NCBI GenBank assembly: GCA_017477125.1
Contig: JAFUXN010000019.1
Location: 1 to 50,047, forward strand
Source of the DNA: Selenomonadaceae bacterium
GTDB lineage: Bacteria; Bacillota; Negativicutes; Selenomonadales; Selenomonadaceae
Direction: 5' to 3'
DNA length: 50,047 bases
Part shown: in pieces, positions 43,924-50,047 of the stretch
Layout of the letters: each line of letters opens with the position of its first letter
Position numbering within the stretch: the first letter of the stretch is position 1
Program-made: the position numbers and the translations under genes
The notes under the pieces: generated by a model
Database searches by the model: none
The model's input: only the letters and a program-made list of their open reading frames with translations
What the model was told of the DNA's origin: nothing

Positions 43924-43952
43924 TTGCTCAAATTCCGTTTCTGTGATAGACT
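43924..43952 (+). promoter_or_regulatory. Promoter of potA
   Basis: TTGCTC (43924-43929), a 17-bp spacer and TAGACT (43947-43952). A CGGCGT/ACGCCG hairpin lies in the leader, just before the ribosome binding site. Confidence 0.5.
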
Positions 43953-44001
43953 TTGCGGCAAAGTTTTTTTAGACGGCGTCCGACGCCGAAAGGAGAGGGA
44001 A

Positions 44002-45072
44002 ATGCAAAGGGAATTAATCCGCCTCGACCATGTCGCAAAGAAGTTCGGCGCTCTGCTCGTGCTCGACGAGATCGATCTCACCATCCACGAAAACGAGTTC
44101 ATCACTCTGCTCGGACCATCGGGTTGCGGCAAGACGACGATGCTTCGGATCATCGGCGGCTTCGAAACTCCCGACGAAGGGCGAGTGCTCTTCGAGGGCA
44201 ACGACATCACCGACCTGCCGCCCAATCGTCGAGCGGTCAACACCGTCTTTCAAAAGTATTCCCTGTTCTCGCATATGAACGTCGCCGAGAATATTGCTTT
44301 CGGTCCCAAACTCCAAAATAAATCCGCCGATTACATCAAGGATAAAGTCAAGTACGCGCTCAAGCTGGTCAACCTCGACGGCTACGAGCATCACGACGTC
44401 ACCAAACTCAGCGGCGGTCAGCAACAACGCATCGCCATCGCTCGAGCGATCGTAAATGAGCCGCGCGTTCTTCTGCTCGACGAACCGTTGTCGGCACTCG
44501 ACATGAAATTGCGTCGAGCCATGCGTCAAGAGCTCGTTAGGATCAAGCAGGAGGTAGGCATCACCTTCGTCTTCGTCACCCACGATCAGGAAGAAGCGCT
44601 GTCGATGTCAGATACCGTCGTGGTGATGAACCAAGGCTATATTCAACAGATCGGCACGCCCGAGCAAGTCTACAACGAGCCCGAGAACGCTTTCGTGGCA
44701 GATTTCATCGGCGATTCGAATATCATCGACGGCGTGATGGTCAGAGACAAGCTCGTTCGGATACTCGGCATCGAATATCCATGCGTCGACACCGGTTTCG
44801 GCGAAGAATGTCCCGTCGACGTTCAGATCAGACCCGAAGATATTGTGCTCGACAATCCGAGCGAAGGCGCGCTCAACGGCACGGTGACCAAGGTCGTGTT
44901 CAAAGGTATGAACTATGATATCACGGTGACGGCGGGCGGATTTGATTGGCTGGTGCAATCGATAGTCGGACGCGAGCCGGGCGAACAGGTGAGCGTGCAC
45001 CTCGACCCGTACAACATTCAGATCATGAATAAACCGGCGTACGACGACGAGCGCGCGGCGCAGGTGAAGTAA
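44002..45072 (+). CDS. potA: Spermidine/putrescine-type ABC ATP-binding protein
   Basis: A 356-aa ABC ATPase. Walker A GPSGCGKT, Q-loop FQKYSLFSHM, signature LSGGQQQR, Walker B VLLLDEPLSALD and switch His VTHDQEEA are intact; a TOBE domain ends the protein (VDVQIRPEDIVL...GMNYDITVTAGGFDWLV). It looks most like PotA, which drives polyamine uptake, but ATPases for iron or other ligands look similar. The start is ATG 44002, placed by AAAGGAGAGG. No permease or binding-protein genes follow; the next gene is a coiled-coil protein, so its partners must be elsewhere. Confidence 0.85.
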   Translation: MQRELIRLDHVAKKFGALLVLDEIDLTIHENEFITLLGPSGCGKTTMLRIIGGFETPDEGRVLFEGNDITDLPPNRRAVNTVFQKYSLFSHMNVAENIAFGPKLQNKSADYIKDKVKYALKLVNLDGYEHHDVTKLSGGQQQRIAIARAIVNEPRVLLLDEPLSALDMKLRRAMRQELVRIKQEVGITFVFVTHDQEEALSMSDTVVVMNQGYIQQIGTPEQVYNEPENAFVADFIGDSNIIDGVMVRDKLVRILGIEYPCVDTGFGEECPVDVQIRPEDIVLDNPSEGALNGTVTKVVFKGMNYDITVTAGGFDWLVQSIVGREPGEQVSVHLDPYNIQIMNKPAYDDERAAQVK

Positions 45073-45093
45073 CAAAGGAGTGTGATCGCACCG

Positions 45094-46701
45094 ATGCAAT
45101 GGTTTATACGCACGACGGACGACTTGCGCGAGAGGATCGAGCAAATTTATCGGCTTGAGAGTGCGCTGAGGCGAATCGATAATTTGTCGGCGGACGTGGA
45201 GAGCATGTCTCAACGGATCGAAAAGGATTTGCGCCCGTCGAAGGTGCAACACGAGATGAGATTGCGGGCGCTCGAGCCGCTGCTTGAGCAGATCGAGGAC
45301 ACCGATAATTTTCGTGCCGACGTGCAATGGCAATTGGATCAATCGGCGACGGAGATCAAAAATTTGCGGCAGGAGTTCACGGCGCTTCGCAAAATTTCTG
45401 CGGCGAAGAACGAAAAATTTTTCGAGCAGACGATAACCGAGCTCAACGGCGTGCGCGTCGAGATGGAGGAGCTCAAAAAAAAGGCGTCGACGATCGAACC
45501 GCCGAAGGTCGAGCCGCCGCCCGAACCCGAGCCGCCGCCCGAGCCGACGATCGATCCCAGAGTAGATTCGACGGTCGAAGAAGTAAAGACGCTCCGCGCG
45601 GAGCTCGATGCTTTAACGCAAAAAATATCGGAACCGCCGCCCGAGCCGACGATCGATCCGAAAGTCGAGCAGACGGTTGAAGATGTCAAGGCGATCCGAT
45701 CGGAGCTCGACACGTTGAAGCAATTGGCAGAGGCGTTGGCGGAGAAGGCGAATGAACCGTTGCCGCTCGACGATCTCAACCGCATAGCCGAGCAGACCGA
45801 ATCGCGCTTGTCGGCGAAGGACGAGGAGATCAAACAGCTGTGGCAGTTGTTCAGCGAGCGGATCGAGGCGAAGGAGGCGGAGATCGCTCAACTCAAAGCG
45901 CAAACGTCGGAACTGATGTCGCAATTAGAGACGCGCGACGGAGCGATCAATGAGCTCATTCGGCAGATCGATTACCTTTGGAAGAAATTCGACGACGTTG
46001 AAGCAAAGTTTGAGCAGCATAAAGAGCCGCCGCCTCCGCCGCCGAAGGTCGAGCCCAAAGCGATCATCGAGAGTGTTGCGACGCCGAGCGAAGAAGTGCC
46101 CAAGATATTGTTATTCGAGCTCGAGCCGCAGGGCGAAGTCTACATAAACGGGACGCCCGACGAGATCACGACGCGGTTGAAGGCGGCGATGAACGTTGAG
46201 GAGATCAAAGCGTTCCTTGACGGATCGAAGGCGGCAAACAAAGTGATCTTCCTGCGGAGTTTGGAGCGGCACGTGCGCAATCTGCAGAAGCTGACCTACA
46301 AGCTCAACTTTAACGAGTATGAGGGCGGTCGGGCGTCGGAGGAGATCACCAAGAAGTTTTTCGAGATATTCAAGTTGACGCTGCTCGAGAGCGTGACGGC
46401 GACGGCGTATCGCGGGCTGGGACGGCAATTCGAATTTTATCGGGAGTTCGTGCGGCTCTTCAATCGGTATCTGCAACGGTGCGGGCTCTACACGCGTCGA
46501 GTGATGCCCAACGGTCGCGTGACCGATCAGGATCGTGTCGACATGAAGATCGTCGAGCGGGAGACGGCGAACGCGGCGAACGACAATTTGATCGCCGAGG
46601 TCGAGCGCCTTCCCTACTATATCGATTACATCGATCCCAACGGCGCGACGCAAAAAATTTTCTTTGAGGGCAAGATGATCGTCTACGGTCTGGCGAAATA
46701 A
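45094..46701 (+). CDS. Long coiled-coil protein, unknown function
   Basis: A 535-aa soluble protein. Residues 1-300 are mostly coiled coil with Pro-rich breaks (EPPKVEPPPEPEPPPEPTIDP). A stretch of about 34 residues (EPPPEPTIDPKVEQTVEDVKAIRSELDTLKQ) occurs twice in tandem. The C-terminal 200 residues form a separate helical domain (EEVPKILLFELEPQGEVYINGTP...FEIFKLTLLESVTATAYRGLGRQFEFYREFVRLFNRYLQRCGLY). No signal peptide. I do not recognise the family. The ATG 45094 is preferred; GTG 45082 directly follows AAAGGAG. It lies 21 bases after potA, and a terminator follows. Confidence 0.8.
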   Translation: MQWFIRTTDDLRERIEQIYRLESALRRIDNLSADVESMSQRIEKDLRPSKVQHEMRLRALEPLLEQIEDTDNFRADVQWQLDQSATEIKNLRQEFTALRKISAAKNEKFFEQTITELNGVRVEMEELKKKASTIEPPKVEPPPEPEPPPEPTIDPRVDSTVEEVKTLRAELDALTQKISEPPPEPTIDPKVEQTVEDVKAIRSELDTLKQLAEALAEKANEPLPLDDLNRIAEQTESRLSAKDEEIKQLWQLFSERIEAKEAEIAQLKAQTSELMSQLETRDGAINELIRQIDYLWKKFDDVEAKFEQHKEPPPPPPKVEPKAIIESVATPSEEVPKILLFELEPQGEVYINGTPDEITTRLKAAMNVEEIKAFLDGSKAANKVIFLRSLERHVRNLQKLTYKLNFNEYEGGRASEEITKKFFEIFKLTLLESVTATAYRGLGRQFEFYREFVRLFNRYLQRCGLYTRRVMPNGRVTDQDRVDMKIVERETANAANDNLIAEVERLPYYIDYIDPNGATQKIFFEGKMIVYGLAK

Positions 46702-46707
46702 AAAAAG

Positions 46708-46731
46708 TGGGCGTTGAGCCCATTTTTATTT
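46708..46731 (+). terminator. Bidirectional terminator between coiled-coil gene and uvrB
   Basis: TGGGC/GCCCA stem with a 5-nt loop, a T-run after it and an A-run before it, between convergent genes. Confidence 0.8.
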
Positions 46732-46744
46732 TCAACAGTCGAGA

Positions 46745-48730
46745 TCAGAAATGCCCTTCGAGCTCGATGATCATGTCGCGCAGTTCCGCCGCCCGCTCGT
46801 ACTCCAATCGACGCGACGCTTCTTTCATCTCGTCGGTCAGCCGCTCGATGTACCGTCGACGATCCGCCTTCGACATCTTGTTATACGATTGAGCAGAGGC
46901 TTTGGCAGATTTCTTGGGCGCCTCGCTCAACGGCATCTCGATCAACGGAGCGATCGGCTTGTCGATGGTGCGCGGCGTGATCCCATGCGCCCGATTGTAT
47001 TCCGATTGAATTTGTCGTCGCCGATTGGTCTCGCTCATCGCCCTCGACATCGAATCGGTGATCCGATCGGCGTATAGGATCACTCGACCGTTGGCATTGC
47101 GCGCCGCCCGTCCTATCGTTTGGATCAGCGCCGTATCGGAGCGAAGGAAGCCCTCCTTGTCGGCGTCGAGGATCGCTATCAACGATACCTCCGGCAGGTC
47201 GAGCCCTTCCCTCAACAGATTGATCCCGACCAGCACGTCAAACTTGCCCGCCCTCAACGCATGGATCAACTCCGCGCGTTCGAGCGTGGCGATGTCCGAA
47301 TGCAGATACCGAACTTTGATCTTGGCGCCCTTGAGGTAATCGGTTAGGTTCTCCGCAAACTTCTTGGTGAGCGTCGTGATGAGCACCCGTTCTTTGCGTT
47401 TGACCCGCGCCTTGATCTCGACGATGAGATCATCGATCTGCCCCTCGAGCGGACGCACTTCGACGATCGGATCGAGCAACCCCGTCGGGCGAATGATCTG
47501 CTCGACGACCTGTTGAGCCTGATCCAATTCGTAGCGTGCGGGCGTCGCCGACACGCAGATCATTTGGTCGATGCGCGCCTCAAACTCCTCAAACGTCAAC
47601 GGGCGGTTGTCGAAGGCGGACGGCAATCGGAAGCCGTTCTCGACCAGCGTCGTCTTGCGCGACCGATCGCCCGCGTACATCGCATGCAACTGCGGCAGTG
47701 TCACATGCGATTCGTCGATCACGATCAAGAAATCCTTCGGGAAGTAGTCAATCAGCGTGAAGGGCGGTTGACCCGGCGCGCGTTGCGTCAAATGCCGCGA
47801 GTAGTTTTCGATCCCCGAGCAATATCCCACCTCCGAAATCATTTCGAGATCAAAATTCGTCCGCTGCTCCAACCGTTGAGCTTCGATCAATTTATTGTTC
47901 GACCGAAAATATTTCAACTGCTCGTCAAGCTCCGCGCGGATCGTTTCCATGGCGATGATCATGTCATGCTCGTCGGTGACGTAGTGCGACGCGGGGAAGA
48001 CGATCGCCTCTCGCCGTTCGCCGTAAATCTTGCCGCTCAACACATCAAACTCAACAATGCGCTCGATCTCGTCGCCGAACATCTCAACCTTCAGCGCCCG
48101 ACCGTTGAACGCCGCGGGGAATATCTCAACGGTGTCGCCGCGCGCTCTGAACTTGCCGCGCTCGAGGATCAGATCATTGCGCTCATATCGAATGCCGACC
48201 AGCCGCTCAAGAATTTCGTCGCGCTCGATCGTTTGCCCGCGGCTCAAGTGCAGGACGAGTTTCGAATAAGATTCCGGCGAACCCAACCCGTAGATGCATG
48301 AGACGCTGGCGACGATGATCACATCGCGGCGCTCGAACAGAGAACACGTTGCCGAGTGCCGCAGTTGATCGATCTCGTCATTGATCGATGCGTCCTTTTC
48401 GATATAAGTGTCGGTGGCGGGCAGATACGCTTCGGGCTGATAATAATCGTAGTAGCTGACGAAGTAGCCGACATAATTATCGGGGAAGAACGATTTAAAT
48501 TCCGATGCAAGTTGAGCGGCGAGAGTTTTGTTGTGGGCGATGACGAGCGTCGGCTTCTGAACGCGCTCGATCACTTTTGCGACGGTGTAAGTTTTTCCGG
48601 TGCCGGTCGCGCCGAGCAGAACTTGAGTTTGCATGCCGTTGATGATCCCGTTGGCGAGGGCGTCAATGGCTTGAGGCTGATCGCCCGTCGGCTCGAACGC
48701 CGCCCTCACCTTGAAAAGTTTATCGCTCAT
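46745..48730 (-). CDS. uvrB: Excinuclease ABC subunit B
   Basis: A 661-aa DNA repair helicase-like subunit that verifies damage with UvrA and recruits UvrC. Walker [10 protein letters not shown], the damage-probing hairpin [13 protein letters not shown], the DESHVTLPQ helicase motif, and the C-terminal UVR motif ([22 protein letters not shown]) are intact, and the length is normal. The frame stays open 127 codons upstream inside thrB, but MSDKLFKV at 48730 is the true start, overlapping the thrB stop by one base (TGATG). Coupling of uvrB to threonine genes is unusual. Confidence 0.95.
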   Translation of the reverse strand: MSDKLFKVRAAFEPTGDQPQAIDALANGIINGMQTQVLLGATGTGKTYTVAKVIERVQKPTLVIAHNKTLAAQLASEFKSFFPDNYVGYFVSYYDYYQPEAYLPATDTYIEKDASINDEIDQLRHSATCSLFERRDVIIVASVSCIYGLGSPESYSKLVLHLSRGQTIERDEILERLVGIRYERNDLILERGKFRARGDTVEIFPAAFNGRALKVEMFGDEIERIVEFDVLSGKIYGERREAIVFPASHYVTDEHDMIIAMETIRAELDEQLKYFRSNNKLIEAQRLEQRTNFDLEMISEVGYCSGIENYSRHLTQRAPGQPPFTLIDYFPKDFLIVIDESHVTLPQLHAMYAGDRSRKTTLVENGFRLPSAFDNRPLTFEEFEARIDQMICVSATPARYELDQAQQVVEQIIRPTGLLDPIVEVRPLEGQIDDLIVEIKARVKRKERVLITTLTKKFAENLTDYLKGAKIKVRYLHSDIATLERAELIHALRAGKFDVLVGINLLREGLDLPEVSLIAILDADKEGFLRSDTALIQTIGRAARNANGRVILYADRITDSMSRAMSETNRRRQIQSEYNRAHGITPRTIDKPIAPLIEMPLSEAPKKSAKASAQSYNKMSKADRRRYIERLTDEMKEASRRLEYERAAELRDMIIELEGHF

Positions 48731-49692
48731 CAGATGATATGCGCGCCGCGCGTGTCGAGCTTGAGGATCATTGAGCGGGCGTTGACGCCTTTCGAACTGA
48801 ATGCCTGCGTCATCGCCGACGCCACGTCGTTTGCAATGTGCTGTTTCTCGATCGTAAATGCGATCACCGAAGGTCCCGCTCCCGATAGCGCCGCGCCGAT
48901 CGCTCCCGCCTTCCGCGCCGCCTCGATCGCTTCTCTCAACCCCGGGATCAATCCCTTCCGATACGGTTGATGCAATGCGTCGTCGAACACATTTTTGAAG
49001 AACCGCTCCTTGCCCTTGATCAACGCCGCTACCAACATCGACGCTCGACTTATATTGAAAATCGCGTCCTTCATCGGAACTTCCTTCGGCAGCACTTGTC
49101 GAGCCTGCCACGTCGGCAGAGGGAAGTCCGGCACCGCCAACACAAAGTTCATCGTGATCTTCGGCAGGAACGACAGCGTCTGAACCTTGCCGTAGTTCAC
49201 CACGCTCACCGTGAAGCCGCCGAGCAATGCCGGCGCCACGTTATCGGGATGCCCTTCGATGTCTGTCGCCAACTGCAACAGCTCTTGACGATTGAACGGA
49301 CTGCCCACGATCGCATTCGCCGCCTTGAGCCCCGCCACTATCGCCGCCGCGCTCGAGCCCAGCCCTCTCGACATCGGAATGTGGTTCTCCATTTTGATCA
49401 CGGCGCCCTTGAATTCCGCTCCGAATTTTGTTCTGTCGAGCAGAGTTTTGATCGAGCGCCACACGATGTTTTTCTCGTCGGTCGGGATCGAGTCGGCGCC
49501 CTCGCCCACCGTCTCCACTATCAGTTTCGGTTCGCGCAACAACATCAGCTCGAGATCATTATAAACAGAGCACGCCAGCCCGATGCAGTCAAAGCCCGGT
49601 CCGCAATTGGCGCTCGTTCCCGGCACCCGCACTTTGATCTTCGCGCCCGACGGTTTAATCCCCGATACGTTTACGAGCTCGTTATCAGTCAT
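48730..49692 (-). CDS. thrB: Homoserine kinase
   Basis: A 320-aa GHMP kinase that phosphorylates homoserine in threonine synthesis. [20 protein letters not shown] starts the family fold, [17 protein letters not shown] is the phosphate-binding loop, and [14 protein letters not shown] is the C-terminal motif. It overlaps hom by 8 bases and uvrB by 1. thrC is not in the window. Confidence 0.95.
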   Translation of the reverse strand: MTDNELVNVSGIKPSGAKIKVRVPGTSANCGPGFDCIGLACSVYNDLELMLLREPKLIVETVGEGADSIPTDEKNIVWRSIKTLLDRTKFGAEFKGAVIKMENHIPMSRGLGSSAAAIVAGLKAANAIVGSPFNRQELLQLATDIEGHPDNVAPALLGGFTVSVVNYGKVQTLSFLPKITMNFVLAVPDFPLPTWQARQVLPKEVPMKDAIFNISRASMLVAALIKGKERFFKNVFDDALHQPYRKGLIPGLREAIEAARKAGAIGAALSGAGPSVIAFTIEKQHIANDVASAMTQAFSSKGVNARSMILKLDTRGAHII

Positions 49693-50047
49693 TGCCCTTA
49701 CCCTCGTCCTCGTTGTGCACGCGGATCAAGCCGAGCACATCATCGACGGCGGGCAACTTCTTCAACCGCTCGACGGCATTGAGCACCGCCTTATGCTTCA
49801 CGCCATGAGTTATCACAACGATCTCGGCGTGCTCGTCTTGATCGGCGTTGGTCTGCACCACCGATTTCAAACTCACTCCCGCGTCGCCGAACGTCATTGC
49901 GATCGAGCCGAGCACTCCCGGTTTGTCGTCGACGAGCAGTCTGATATAGTACGATGAAGTTGTCTCCTCGATCGGGCACAGCGGCTTATCGGCTTTGAAG
50001 TCGATGGTGAAACGCCCCTTCGAGCCGTTGACGATGCCGCGCGCGAC
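49685..50047 (-). CDS. hom: Homoserine dehydrogenase C-terminus with ACT domain (partial)
   Basis: The frame is open from the window edge for 120 residues. It ends the catalytic part (RGIVNGSKGRFTIDFKAD) and has an ACT domain (YYIRLLVDDKPGVLGSIAMTFGDAGVSLKSVVQ...ADQDEHAEIVVITH). The ACT domain in this enzyme usually binds threonine for feedback control. It overlaps the thrB start. Identification as Hom rests on the ACT context and on thrB downstream. Confidence 0.88.
   Translation of the reverse strand, partial: VARGIVNGSKGRFTIDFKADKPLCPIEETTSSYYIRLLVDDKPGVLGSIAMTFGDAGVSLKSVVQTNADQDEHAEIVVITHGVKHKAVLNAVERLKKLPAVDDVLGLIRVHNEDEGKGND

Noticed and set aside
48731-49111. A 127-residue N-terminal extension of UvrB
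   Set aside because: It lies inside thrB in another frame and has no UvrB similarity. MSDKLFKV matches the family start.

Overview
The window looks like chromosome of a moderately GC-rich member of the Negativicutes, probably close to Selenomonas. This is inference from gene content: Firmicute-type PolC together with Gram-negative-style exported proteins, Tat-exported DUF362 proteins, a flagellin, chemoreceptors, a CsgG/LpoB-like exported operon and a type I (RTX) secreted giant. Most genes are on the minus strand.

Layout. 1-3.0 kb: the 3' end of an unknown gene, a structured terminator, an unknown 255-aa protein coupled to a lysR pseudogene with an internal deletion, and a free-standing GIY-YIG endonuclease with four NUMOD-like repeats. 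3.0-8.9 kb (+): an adenylosuccinate lyase/CMLE-like lyase, a DASS dicarboxylate transporter, an AGCS amino-acid symporter and a Bcr/CflA efflux pump. 8.9-9.5 kb: a RelB/YoeB-type toxin-antitoxin pair between near-identical terminators. 9.5-17 kb: a chemoreceptor, an Orn/Lys/Arg decarboxylase, two Tat-exported DUF362 proteins with a decayed third copy between them, and two small unknown genes. 17-21.4 kb: a methyltransferase broken at a G10 tract, then modA-modC-modB with modB frameshifted and a possible molybdenum-cofactor riboswitch leader. 21.4-35.1 kb (-): an L,D-transpeptidase, a GT92-like glycosyltransferase broken at a G9 tract, polA, a GT2 gene with an in-frame stop, coaE, lemA, a TPM protein, a lytic transglycosylase, polC and a 5'-truncated chemoreceptor. 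35.1-36.6 kb: a small gene with a sigma-28-like promoter, tRNA-Gly(CCC) and a divergent flagellin. 36.7-43.8 kb (-): five exported proteins including CsgG/FlgT-like ones, then a giant Asp-Ser/Asp-Ala repeat RTX protein whose start codon region carries a G8 tract. 43.9-50 kb: an orphan potA, a coiled-coil protein, uvrB, thrB and the end of hom.

Themes. The three longest poly-G tracts I found (8, 9 and 10 G on the coding strand) each sit inside a gene for surface or modification biology, and each currently puts that gene out of frame. A one-base change restores every frame. That is the signature of phase-variable contingency loci, although assembly error at homopolymers must be excluded. Both replicative polymerases here have lost or reduced proofreading: PolC has no DEDD exonuclease insert and PolA has a shrunken 3'-5' exonuclease region. 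Several other genes are broken by deletion, nonsense or frameshift. A 10-bp palindrome, TCCGCGCGGA, occurs 14 times, far above chance, and forms part of a 17-bp terminator stem-loop used three times.
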